From NCBI GenBank assembly GCA_002633025.1, contig NMRB01000195.1:327151-391150 (forward strand): a stretch of DNA of 64,000 nt, read 5' to 3'. Below are positions 11,617-23,450 of this stretch, in pieces. This DNA is from Notospermus geniculatus. Its lineage: Eukaryota; Nemertea; Pilidiophora; Heteronemertea; Lineidae. A program made the position numbers and the translations under genes. The notes below the pieces were generated by a model. It saw only the letters and a list, made by a program, of their open reading frames with translations. It ran no database searches and had not been told where the DNA came from. Position 1 is the first letter of the stretch. Every line of letters begins with the position of its first letter.

Positions 11617-14600
11617 TTTGTTCACGTATGTGAACAAACACAAAAATCAGATCATTTGACGATATCGTGTATTTCCGTAAAATGCTGAGATGTTGACATT
11701 GTTATCCTGTACATGTTGGCAAAGTTTAAACTAATTTTTCATCCAGTTCCTCTTGACCCACGAAAAAGTCAAGCCCCATTATTGTGATTTCGGCATGACA
11801 AGAAAAGTTATCTCTTCACCAAAGCTTCAGAATGCCCCATTACTCGTAAAACATTGCCTTCCCGGCTTAGCCTAAAAAATCAAGCCAGGCAACGCTTTTT
11901 CACAGAGGTGGCTAACGTTAGGAAAATTTCTTAGATAAATCTCTTGTTCAGAAGATTAGCATAGGACCGTAACTGATTGGGAATGACCACGTTGGTGTAA
12001 TCTTTGACAGCTAATGACGAGGCCAAGTCGTCCTCTAATTTTCCTTTCCCTTGGAAAGGATAAAGAGGACGGCGTTGTCTTAATCAGCGAGTGAGGCATG
12101 ATTTGCGAAGCAGGGAAGGGTGGGCTACGCTGCTTTTTGATTGACCACTAACTTAAATAATCACGGCTTACTGAAAAGTAAGCACCGTTCTTCAAAAGAT
12201 TCGAGTTTGAAGGCTGTTTGGCGACAGCTGAAGCTCGCCCGATTGCTTCTCGAAAAACATAGTTTTAAAATGAACAGTAAACAAAATGAAGTTCTTTGGC
12301 AATGAATTCGCAAAAATCACTGATGTGAAAGACTAATTACGTAATAAGCATGTGTTCATATCTGACGTAACTTCCATCCTTTGTCAATAATTTTTTCCTC
12401 ATCTCAAGGAAATATCTCTGTCTCTTTGACATGCACGGCAATGATCCGTGTCTCTGGTGGAAACGTTCGAGAGAACGTGACGTTTCCATTTTTATAACCA
12501 AAAAGATACGGACGATATCACGTCTTTCCATTCACTGTCTTTAACTCGATCGATATGTTGTATCGGTTGGAAAAAAACCTCCTCGCACTGAAGCCCACTT
12601 CAGGGAGAAAAAATGACAAATTATATCTTTTCCTCTAGAGGATAGACACCGGGACAAACCCGAGCATGGGCAATCGGTACGCATCGCTTGGCGCTTATAA
12701 ACCCTCCAACAAGCAGCTGCCGATATATAAAAACTAATACCTCCTACTCAGAGATGACCGCGAGAGATGAACCAGAAATAGCTATTCTCGCGGTACAGCG
12801 ATCTTCGAAAATTTATCGACTGACCACTGGGATGCGAGGGAAGCTGGGGAACGTGGAAGGTTTAATTCCCTTACCGACCCCACTGAACCTTGACGTCTCG
12901 CATTTAGTTCGCCGGAGCCGTGCGCCGTGTAATAGATAATTGATAGGTTGTCTCTCTAGTCTATTTCATGGGGTGAAAATCGGGACCTTCTTCAGGTCTA
13001 TGTGAAACCTCGGAGTCATTTTTATTGGGTCGATGGTGAAACGAAACTAAGATGACGTTAGTTGCTTTGACTAGGGGAGCCCCAAAACACCATGCCATGA
13101 TGCAACTTTCACTTTAACGGCAAAGTTGCCTGTGGTATCATAGAATTTTAACTGTCTCCATTGTTACGTAACACCTTTACAGGCTGAGATATGGTATTGG
13201 GCCGAAACCTGACGTCGAGCTCTCGGCCCTGCCTTGGGGTCTGTCCCACGCTCCGGTATCGGGCAAAAGGCTGGTATATAGCCGATGTCGGCTTGAAAGG
13301 AAGCCGGGTCAGCGACCGATGGCGGGTATCGGAATGAGTCCGTGAATGCCCTCGACCATTTTGAAGGTCCATTACGCGGGTCTTGCCGACCATTTCATTT
13401 GACTTACAACCTTCTTGAAAACATATTGTAAGCAACGGTATGGATATTTGGTCATTTTGATAATGGAATTCTGTTTTTGTAAAATACCATTTCTTCCCAT
13501 AAATAGTGTTATAAGATGTACAAAGAACTTCAGCCAGACTCCCTCCAACCAGGACTAAATCATATCTTTCTGATAATTCGAAAGAAGCTCTGCAGATTTA
13601 TTCATTTATTCCTTCTTTCTTTTGATAACTAATGTGACTCAAGTGGGTTAATTTTCTCCTATTTGCCGTTATTACTTCCGCGTAACGACTTTTTCTCTTA
13701 AACCATACGAACATTAATAGATAAAAATGAAAAATTATCAGAGAATATGTGGCGTTAAAATACCCCAGGCTAATATGTATATAACATTATATAGTGATAA
13801 AGACGATGTGTGCTATGCCGACCTGACATTTAATAGCAGAGTCAATTTTCTACTAGTTCTAATTTAGAAAACCTGTGAAGATCGCCCCAAACCCAATCGT
13901 AGCGAGGCAATATTCGGAGACAAATAGAATTATAATTACAGTAAATACTTCAAAGAAGGTTTCAATATAAGTACATGCAGTGCTTTTATTAACAATTATA
14001 AGCAATCGACTCAATTCGACGATATCGTCATGAGATTAAAAGGAAACTAAGGTCCCTCTGGGAACGGGAGATGGCAGGTGACTTGGTGGCGGTTAGGCTC
14101 CACGCCTTGTGTTAACATATTGGAAAACGCGCCGGCCTAATAGGCCGCGATGATTGTCAACTAGCTCGGAAAACCCATTTGATCAGAATTTTCACCTGGC
14201 CACAATTTTGAATTGAAAAATAAATTGTATCACTGCCAGTTCGCTTGGCTCATTGAATTAGCATGCTAGCTTGCATGAGAAGTAGCCAGAACCGCTAGCG
14301 CCTGGAGAGATTTATAGACCGGAGTCATTGTAGCGACAGAACGGTCAGTTTTTTCTCGCGAATGAATTTGACAACTGACCAACGACGCGTAATGGCTTCG
14401 CCGACATTTTGAAAAATGCAGTTTCACTGGAATTGGACGCTGCGCTCATGCGCACAAAATATATCCCTGGGAGCTGGTATTGACGTAAAAAAGATGCAAC
14501 GCGGCTGTAGATGACAAGCGGTCAGTTTAGTAGAGGCAAATCTTGACTACAACAGTGCTAAGCTGGAAGGTTTATGACTTGGCTACTTCAGCTGGTCAGG

Positions 14601-17512
14601 TCCTAGAATAAACCCGTAAAGCTTATCCGTTAAAGGCACCCTGTACTCCATATTTTACGGTGAAAGGTACGATGATAAAAACCTCTACTTCGGGTCGTCA
14701 CTTTGGTGTCCGTTCCGCTCTGAGTTCTCATTTTACAATACCCAAACATTTCCGGGGGCGGACATTCGTACTCTGCCTTTTCTCATCTTTTTCATCAGAA
14801 TGTTATCGTCTGCCTTTAGCGTCTAGAAGGTTTTAAGGACGACTTTTTTGGGAAATACTGGACAGATGTAGATATTCGGTGCTTTTGACAAGGGATAACT
14901 GAGAGGTCTTTTTTATCCGATAAATGTGGATTACGTCGGTAGCATCCCTTCACCTGTTGCGATATTTCCCCACCAGAGGGCTCTCATCATATTAGCGACG
15001 CAAGCCGCTTTGTACTAATGGTGGAGGTTCCATTTGTGGTGGTGCAGCCATCCCGCCGATTCCACCACTGCATCCCCCCCCCCCCCGAATGGGCGAACCT
15101 CCGTCGCTTTCTCAGACGACCTAATCTTCCAACTCGTCAGCAGACGACACACCTTGATCCCCTGGCCTCAACTTCCATTCTCACTTTCTCATCGAGTAAT
15201 GATCTTAGCATTCCGTCCACACACGCCATCTCATCCTCAACCTCCTCCCAAACACCCACTGCCTGAATTTTCAAATTGGTATACATGCACAATGACCACG
15301 GCGCGATAGCCAATGGCTCATGTTTACTCAGTGTCCAATGCATGGAAAATTAAATTTCTCCGTTCGGACACGAGAAGCTTGAGCAGCATGTCAATGTCTT
15401 CACAACAGTTCGCTTTGTCACTCTGCCCAATGCGCCTCAATAGATAGGAGAAGACAGTCAAAAGCTGCCTAAATTGCAAATATCCAATTCCTTCCAGAAT
15501 TCCGTTTCACGGGGTTGCTAGCCGCGATGCAATCGGATCGCTGACCACTCAAATGGTAAATTACAAGACGGGGACTGCAGGGAGCGCGAAATGCTAGACG
15601 AGCAAGTAATTTTGCGGACAAGGCCATCCAGAAAAGAAACGAGTTGTCTGATGTGACAATTGGCGATGGGCATTGATACTCATTACCACTCTTGTTCATT
15701 GCAGCTGATTTTCGGTGTGTTTTAAAGCCCAAAGTATGCGTTAGGTTTTGTATCTTGCGACGGCCGACGTAACCTTTGACCTTAAGGCAACGTCATACAT
15801 GTATATGCATGCTCGATAAGACTGTTCAAATCTATCTATTTGAATGATCTAAGTTACCAATTAAGTATTGGGCGTGTTGCTACACATAAAAGAATGAGTT
15901 GAAGCATGTTACCTTACCTGATGAAGGGTTAATCACACTAATAACAACTCGTTGAACTTCTCAAGTGATGAAGGTATGGCGGCCATTTTTGTTTCGACAT
16001 AGTATCAGTCCAGCCTCGCTGTTACCACTGACTATATATAGGTTGGACAGGAGACCAGTATTATCAAGGTGGGGAGGGAGAAAAAGTCACCTAATGCATA
16101 CAGTAGGGCTTTAAAGTCGCCCCTGCCTTTCAGTTCCCTTTATTTCTTTATTTCTGTCATCCTTCTTTAAAACCTAGCGTCCACTAGGGCGCGGACAAGA
16201 CGCGGAATGCAAATTTAGTGAATCCGCATTCATTCGGCAACCTCTCCGCATATTCTTGAAAGGTTCCGTTCACTGTCTTTATCATTCCGGAACAGTTCGC
16301 GGCATTTCTGCACGTTCGGGAAAGGGTAAAACGACCAATAGGACTTGATGCGGAAGCAATGCCGAAATGACACATTTNATGTCCGCGTCGAAGCTTTGTC
16401 CATCTTGAAGTTAGCCAATCTAAAAGTGCATTTTACACACTATTTGTATGCATTTTTACGTCCTCCTTGGGTGGAGCCGACTTCCTGAATTTAGTCAACG
16501 TCCGATGAAGATCACCAACAGATTATCAGACGTTCCTCGCGCATGCTCAGTCTGTATTTTATCTTGATTTCATTAGGAAGTGATTTGTCGATACCTTCTG
16601 ACCCGATGTCACCTTTCGAAATGTCCCACTCGCTCAGCATTGGACGCCGTATGACGGTCGTTATTTCATGAAATTATAACTTGATAGATGGCCGTGTTCT
16701 GCGCCATTTCCTGTCAATGCGGAAGTTCCAGACGAAGTATTGTTGTCGTCTGTGGTTTTCGAGGACAAATGTTGATACAATCAGGTAATGTACGGAGATC
16801 CAATGGGCTCAATCGCTTTGCCAAGCTCAGAGAGTGACTGCAAAATTCAAACCTCCAAATCAGCCAATTAGAAGAGGGTGCTTGAGCCTGAAGCGGCCGT
16901 TACATGATCAATATTATTGCACAATATGAGGCTCAAAATGGGCAATATTATTGCCGATCTTTCTTCTATCCATCATGCCAGAGGCATTCAGTATTCATAT
17001 TTAAATGGTGTTCAAGCGTGAACATGCTTCATGAATTCGGCCCTATTGTCTGTAGGCCTACATCAGATGAACATGCATACTGTGCAAGCACACGGTGGCT
17101 CGCTCCTCCATCAACTGCCTTCTCCAGATCCCCATCAACCAGTTTGTTGGAGTTTCTATATACTCGTGAATGTCATTTATTCCTGTTAGACAATCACCAG
17201 TTGACCATTTGTGGTATTTTGTATGCACAGAAGCAATTCAATTGTCGCCTTCTCATCATTCGCTGTATTAGAGAGTCTTAACGAGTGGCATTGGCTATTT
17301 GGCTGGGAAGGCAAATTCAACGGATTGTCAAGTCCTGTCAGAAGGTCAGTGAGTGTTTCCTGCACTTGTAAACAATGAAATTTACTGTGACCACTAGATA
17401 TCACTTGGTGCGATTACGTCGCTGTATCTTATGAATCCAAACAGGCGCAGATGACCAAACAAAAATTGATGACATTCTTGCACTCAATTATTTTCTTCAG
17501 GCCAGGGAATTG
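11617..17512. other. Long non-genic stretch
   Basis: No gene is supported. Visible items: a perfect inverted repeat TTTGTTCAC/GTGAACAAA at 11617-11638; a hairpin at 12028-12074 (arms around CCTTTCC/GGAAAGG extending to GTCCTCT/AGAGGAC); TATATAAAA at about 12724; a C run at about 15066; and an undetermined base at 16378. Open frames here are short and unconvincing. Confidence 0.55.
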
Positions 17513-17515
17513 AGG

Positions 17516-17631
17516 GCCGTATTCTAGAAGCTTCCTTAAACTCTAAGGTTTACCTTTAGCTATTTGTTTGCAAGGCAGAATACAAAAGCTTAAAGTGGAC
17601 CTTAGAGTTAAGGAGGGTTCTAGAATACGGG
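17516..17631. mobile_element. Foldback element, about 115 bp
   Basis: Arms of about 45 bp: CCGTATTCTAGAAGCTTCCT on the left and the complement CCCGTATTCTAGAACCCTCC on the right, continuing through CTCTAAGGT. The terminal CCCGTATTYTAGAA is shared with the element at 28296-28388. No clear target duplication is visible. Confidence 0.8.
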
Positions 17632-17673
17632 TCTTTAATTTTTTTGTTCAAGGCCTGTTTCTGGTTCTATTAA

Positions 17674-17926
17674 GGGCACGCTGTACTGAATTCAGAAAAT
17701 GCTTACGTCATCCGACTTTAGTGTGGTGAAAAAATGTACTATGCTCTATCTGAATACATTAGAACTCCTGCCGGCACTTTTTTCAATGTGTGCTGAAAAC
17801 GTGGGCTTGATTCTTTGAAGTACGCATCAGGCAAGCATTTTGGGGCCCTTCACGAAGTTATGAGACCACTACCTGCATTATCCTTACACTTTGAAAATAC
17901 CGTAAAATTCAGTACCGAGGGACTTT
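17674..17926 (-). mobile_element. MITE related to the TTAA-flanked element at 53.6 kb
   Basis: The sequence matches the reverse complement of 53561-53829 over its whole length. Shared blocks include TGTGCTGAAAAC, CTTGATTCT, AAGCATTTTGGGG and AAAATACCGTAAAATTCAGTA. The left end follows TTAA, but the right flank reads TTATTA, so the duplication has decayed or is offset. It is non-coding. Confidence 0.82.
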
Positions 17927-17934
17927 ATTACATT

Positions 17935-19210
17935 GTAAATTATACATCCCTTTCTCAGAAATGGGTAAAACTCTTGATGGTACATGTGGAATGAAAAAAC
18001 GTTTCCAAAGTACGTCTTATTCGTCTGACTCGAGAATGATATGATAGCAATTCATTTCATTCGCAGAAAACTTATTATACCACAGTGTATTGTCCATGTA
18101 ATTTGATATGTCTGGCGAACATATTACTTGTACATTCATAATATCGCTTATAGCAGTCGATTTCTTGGATAAAACCGCAGATTTAAATGACAGTTGGAGC
18201 GCAATCAGGCCTTCTCAGTTTACCAGTTATCTCCCCACTTCACTTTGGAGTATACCATTCCATTCTTTGTCAAAATGAAATTTAATATACCAGTATCTCC
18301 AAAAGAACACTGGTAAGTTAGAAAAATTACATTTTTCCGCCAAGTTGTTCATTTTAGTCGCCAGGGCCCGTCTGAAGATGATAACGGACACCGCGAGGCA
18401 CCGCTCTCGTGGCGTTCGCTCCTCTCAGTGGCGTCCCTCGTCCTCCACGCGCCGCGTCCGCCACCGGGCTCCATCAGACCGATTTTATCCTGATGGTACT
18501 TCGTATTTCATCGATACTAAAACTAGTCGAGAAAAGTACCACTTCTCTGCCGATTGCTGGAAGTCGTGGCCGGAATTTGACCCTTTAGAATTTTGCTTTT
18601 CAAAAGTTGGGAATGTACACAATCTCTACTTTCTTGCCACTCAAAATGTAGTCAGGGGTATTCTTGACTCGAGGTACAGCTAGCAAATAGATAACACTTC
18701 ACAACATCTACATGTAGATGAAAACGCAAACGGGTCAGATGTCTTTAAGACATGCTCACTGACCCATCAATGTGAAATGGTCACCGGGAATGGTCAAAGT
18801 GGACCATCCGCCATCAACTGCATTACACCAAGGCCAGACGGACGACGGGTAGAATTTTAAACTCCTGCGGTTCAATAAACCGAACGATAAATTATTTAAG
18901 GTGGCTGTTTCGATTATCAAACTTGTATCAGTGTGTAGTCGGTGGTCATTTGAAAGGCGAGATGAGGAAGGGGAAGCTGATGTGGGATACGTGAAGGCCA
19001 CGGCAGTATGGCCATGAATGACCAACGATTTGACGTTCCATAATGAAGACTGATGTTTTTTCTTTGGATGGATGTGGTCGAATACCAACTACGGACAGTG
19101 TCGTTGCTGAATATACTATACAGCCAAGATTGTCAGATCATGTATAGGTACTGGCCACTTCTTTGAAGAAGTCTGATAATTGTCTTTGGAAGCAATACCT
19201 ATATACCTTT
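17935..19210. other. No recognised gene
   Basis: Unique-looking DNA. A GC-rich patch (about 18380-18475) lies in a 112-codon plus-strand frame (18345-18683) for an Arg/Ser-rich peptide with no recognisable domain; I do not call it a gene. Confidence 0.5.
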
Positions 19211-19215
19211 CCAAT

Positions 19216-19253
19216 AAAGATGGCGGTCTAACAGTTCTCACCTTATGACGTCA
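19216..19253 (-). repeat. CRE + GGCCGCCATCTTT module, copy 1 (inverted)
   Basis: AAAGATGGCGG at 19216-19226 and TGACGTCA at 19246-19253 are the reverse complement of the arrangement at 20533-20575. The extra shared flank CCAATAAAGATGGCGG matches the complement of CCGCCATCTTTGTTGG. The motifs resemble YY1 and CREB/ATF sites; function is inferred only. Confidence 0.65.
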
Positions 19254-19540
19254 GAAGATGCCATCTTCAGTGGTCGCTGGCACGGTGTTGGTCAAGTTGG
19301 TCAAGTGGGCCATGGGCAAAATGGGGATCCTAGCTACGATAGAGGGCAGCACACCGAAACCAAGTCCTATACAATGGACGTCTTTTGTGTTGGAAATTGA
19401 TCAGGACTGGGATGTCAGTTTCATTTCAATAGTTTTAACCACTAGTGACACCTATTGAGTCAGTGGGCTAGGGTCCCCATTGTCCGAGAGGATGCGTTTG
19501 GTAGTGTTACATGTATATCATGCTTGGAAAATGAATGGCC

Positions 19541-19589
19541 ACGACGTCCTGCGGGAGAACTATAGGCCGCCATCTTTGTTGGAAAGGGC
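19541..19589 (+). repeat. CRE + GGCCGCCATCTTT module, copy 2 (decayed CRE)
   Basis: GGCCGCCATCTTTGTTGG with AAAGG following matches the copy at 20563. The upstream CRE-like part is reduced to ACGACGTCC. It lies 1 kb from copy 3, so a local duplicated repeat is likely. Confidence 0.6.
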
Positions 19590-20295
19590 AATAAGAAATA
19601 CTTTTGGAATCGCCGGATCTGCAACCAGTGGGCACAAAATTACGAAGCTGCCCAGTGTCGCCCTACTCCATGATGATGAAATTTTCTAAACATCACAAAA
19701 CATTCAAGATGTCCTTGGCTTCGTCCAGCCAGCCTAATCTAAATCATCTTCCCTCCTCGTTTTCACCCGCTAAGCACCATGGTAATACCCTTCATAACAT
19801 GCTCACCACGAAACGAAACTAATAGATATCAAGAAATAGATCTCAACTCGATCCTCGGACAATATATTGAAAACAGGATCATCTTAATGCTTGGGAGCAC
19901 AAAGGTTCCCCTAATGATGTCCGGTGCTGTTTGCTTGGTCAAGGTACGAAGGCCGAGCCCAGAGCGCCCGCGGGCTGATGGATGGGGTCAGTATTGATGG
20001 ATGGTCCGGCTACTTAATCGGCAACTATCAGTTCTATGACAGACTGTCCTGGTCATATTTAATAGGAAGTAGTCTGGTGTGTATGATACAAGAGTCTGGG
20101 ATCTTGGAAACTTGGGTGTATTACCGGTTAATGATGAAAAATGACCTTGAAGTACACCGAAACATTTAATTGGTTGTGTTAAGTTCGGTCGGAGGCCATT
20201 TGGTAATGGTTGACGTGAATGGTGTACAGCCATCAGATGCTCAGGTCTTGTCAAGCATCATTGCCACTGTAGGCCTTAATTAGTCAATGATCAGA

Positions 20296-20399
20296 GCCCA
20301 TATTCATAAAACTACTTAAGTCTAAGTGTGACACTTATCCTTTGTTCAACACAAAAGGTAAGTATCACACTTTGACTTAAGTATGTTTTTGAATACGGA
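20296..20399 (+). mobile_element. 104-bp foldback element, copy 1
   Basis: Near-complete palindrome: ATTCATAAAACTACTTAAGT on the left, with a right arm whose complement includes TATTCAAAAACATACTTAAG. A nearly identical copy lies in reverse orientation at 49062-49166. The loop contains TTTGTTCAACACAAA. No clear target duplication is seen. Confidence 0.85.
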
Positions 20400-20532
20400 C
20401 GCAGAAGATCACAAAAGACCTTTCCATTCATTGTCCAAGTATGATATAACACAATGATTTTGCCTAAACTTTGTGCCCATGGTCCGCTTTACCAGCTCAG
20501 CGTGCCAGCGGCATTGAATGGTATTAAGCTTC

Positions 20533-20585
20533 TGACGTCATACACCATCGTGATAACTGTAAGGCCGCCATCTTTGTTGGAAAGG
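20533..20585 (+). repeat. CRE + GGCCGCCATCTTT module, copy 3
   Basis: TGACGTCA at 20533-20540 and GGCCGCCATCTTTG at 20563-20576, followed by TTGGAAAGG. It matches 19216-19253 in reverse and 27216-27246 in part. Confidence 0.65.
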
Positions 20586-20589
20586 TCTA

Positions 20590-22530
20590 GCATTTATGAC
20601 CATCATACATATATCTGGGCAGGAAAGATTGACCATGTCCCCAGTCTTCTCTTCAGGCGACGACTGAAGCACAATATTTCGCGTGCTCTTCGACTGCAGT
20701 ATAATTCGATGTATTCCAGCAACCAGTCTGAAGCAAGTCACGTTCCCGTCCAGGGCACTTAAACTGTTAAAGTATAGCCTGGGATCCGGCCAAAAGAGGC
20801 AAGGGCTCTTTAATATAGTACATATATCAGTTACAAGGAGTCGAACGTTTGACGATTGTTGAGTGTGGAGTGTTCACCATGGCTCTCACTCTCTGAGTGT
20901 CCGGAACCCTTTCTCGATAAAATTCATAGAATCGTGAAGACCTCTCGTCAAATCACTTGGCATGGACGAAGGGGCTCAGTTGATGATACCCGTTTTCTTC
21001 GCAATCGTATCAGGTTTGTCGCTGGTGTGGGTTTATGAATTCAGAAGCTTGAGCACCCTCGTGGTATCAAAGTGGAGAAGGTCCGAATATCTCATTTGTT
21101 GAACAGTCCTTTCGAATTCAGAGCCGTTGTCGTTGAAAGCAGTACCGAGGGAGCAGTCCCATTCCATCCTTCAAATGGTCAAACAGGCTGAAGCCATGTT
21201 TTTCTCTTCTCATTTCACTCGATTCTGACTGTGTTAACCTTGAAATAGATCCAGCCTCCGCGGGGATACAAAATGGTCAAATAGCACAACTCCTTCTTCG
21301 TGCTCTCTTGATCTGAATCATGACCGATTCTTATGGTAATCCCACTTCCACTTTTGATGGAAATAAAGAGTAAACAAATATCGTGTGCCATTTGCCACAA
21401 GCAGACAATATGGTCAACTTATTATTCAATGACGGGTCATTCTATAATCCAAACACGTCGCCATACGCTGAGAAGCCGATTTCAAAGGCTGTCGTAATGT
21501 ACACTTTATAAGCTAGTGCTCATCACGAGCAGTTTTCAATATTGACCAAGACCAGCCGACACTAAAGAAACTTTCAAATCGAGCAAATGGTCATTGTTGA
21601 CAAAGAACTAGGCAATATAGTCGAATAAGACAGATCACTAGCGCGCAGTTCATTCGCTTGATGAAGACAGAAGATATAAACAAAGGGGTACAAAGTACCT
21701 CTATGATCTTGGCGTATTTGTCAAATGTCCAAAAGCAAATCCTCGTCGTCTGTATCAGAGTTCATAACAAGATTCACCCGTTCAAAATGATCTCTCCGTG
21801 TTTGCCCAGCCCACTGTGACAGGTACTTGGAGTTGAATGGCCATGATGAAATTTTCCACCTCGCCTATTGCCGGCCAAGTGTGGACACGGAGACTTCACA
21901 GCCAATAATGAGAGCGCAGTTGATTAATTCACTGGCATATTATTTGTCCTCTGCTGTTTGGTTGAGAAACTGAAGACTGACCCTACATTGACCCAAACGA
22001 TCGGGAAGACGTTGAGCCCTGCCGGCATGGCCTCCTTTGATCACGATAAGTTTGGTCAATCGCCGAGTGGTGAGGAGAATTAGATGAAAATTGTACTTTT
22101 GATTCGGCCAAGCTTTATTGGAAGTTCAAAGAGGGATGTTCCAAAGCGAATTGGCCTTGTTGTGACCATCTACGAAATATAATGACTTTGGCTGAACTCT
22201 TGGGCAGTTAATTTGGATCAAAACTTTTAATCTTCGAGTTATTAATCTTGGATTAGCATTGTCAGTGCAAGTGAGAGATGTTTGATGCGTTTCTTCCATG
22301 GCGATTTCGAACTCGGGTCCTTTGTAAAATGAATAGTCTTCACAAAGCAAGCTGGAAGTCGATGATTGCCTCCGCTGATGAATCGGCAAAGTTGGGAATA
22401 CGGATGACTGTAAACATTTGTCCCTGTATTGATGAGTCCAACCTTGGACACACAACGTTTGTTCCTCTACATGTAGATTAGTCCAACCTTGGAAACACTT
22501 GCTTTTAGACCCTTGAATCAACAGGAAAGT
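20590..22530. other. No recognised gene
   Basis: No supported coding region. From about 22365 the sequence begins to resemble degenerate units of the following array (GCCTCCGCTGATGAATCGG; ATTGATGAGTCCAACCTTGG). Confidence 0.5.
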
Positions 22531-22536
22531 CAAGTC

Positions 22537-23450
22537 CCAATGCCTCAGTTGACGAATCCAATTGAATAAATGGCACTGTCATACATAAGTCAGGATACGT
22601 ATCTGCTAAAATGCTGCATGGTCAATGCCTCCATTGACGAATCCAGTTGACTATATGGCACCAGTTGTGTAGTCGCTGCTGCAGTTACGGGAATTCAATA
22701 GGACACTTACTAAACTACCTACTGCATAGTCAATGCTTCTGTTGACGAATCCAGTTGATTACATCACCAGTTGCGTAGTCGCTGCTTCAATTACATGAAT
22801 TCAATAGGATACTTAACAGAGCACTGCACGGTCGATGCCTCAGTTGACGAATCCTGTTGACTACATGGCACCAGCTGTTAATATACGAATTCAATAGGAC
22901 ACTCTAAAATACTGCATGCATGTAGTCGATACCTGGATTGACGACTCCAGTTGATTACATGGCACCAGTTGTGTTGTCGCCGCTTCAGCTACACAAATTC
23001 AATAGGATACTTTATAACAGAGCACTGCGTGGTCGATGCCTCAATGGCGAATCCTGTTGACTATATGGCACCAGCTGTTAATCACTGCTTCATATACGAA
23101 TTCAGGGTACCTGACGAAATGCAAAGTCGGTGCCTAAATTGGCGAATCCAGTCGACTACATGGCACCAATTGCGTAGTCGCTGCTTCAATTGCATGAATT
23201 CAATAGGATGAAGTCTTCATGGTCGATGCCGTGCCTTAATTGGCGAATCCATCGCACCAGGTCTAGTTGCTGCTTCACCGGTACATGTATATCAATTCAA
23301 TAGGATACCTGACGAAATGCAAAGTCGGTGCCTGAATTGGTGAATCCAGTTGACTACTTGGCACCAGCTGTGTAGTCGCTGCTTCAGATGCATGAATTCA
23401 ATAGAATACCTGGCAAAATGCAAAGTCGAATGCTTACTTGATGATTCGCT
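22537..23450. repeat. Satellite-like tandem array, nine diverged units of about 85-115 bp
   Basis: Units start near 22537, 22621, 22731, 22831, 22925, 23031, 23126, 23221 and 23324, with a decayed tenth near 23425. Each carries GTCGATGCCT, TTGACGAATCCAGTTGA, ATGGCACCAG, TAGTCGCTGCTTCA and GAATTCAATAGGATAC, with substitutions and missing blocks. No reading frame persists through it. Unit-to-unit divergence suggests an old array. Confidence 0.93.

Noticed and set aside
14632-14890. Third copy of the TTAA-flanked MITE family
   Set aside because: Only the first about 25 bp (AAGGCACCCTGTACT) resemble the family end; the interior and right end do not match by eye.
18345-18683. 112-codon Arg/Ser-rich frame as a gene
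   Set aside because: No domain, splice support or repeat-independent evidence; composition follows a local GC-rich patch.
22537-23450. CRISPR-like repeat array
   Set aside because: Units are contiguous and diverged with no constant repeats alternating with unique spacers, and the genome is eukaryotic.
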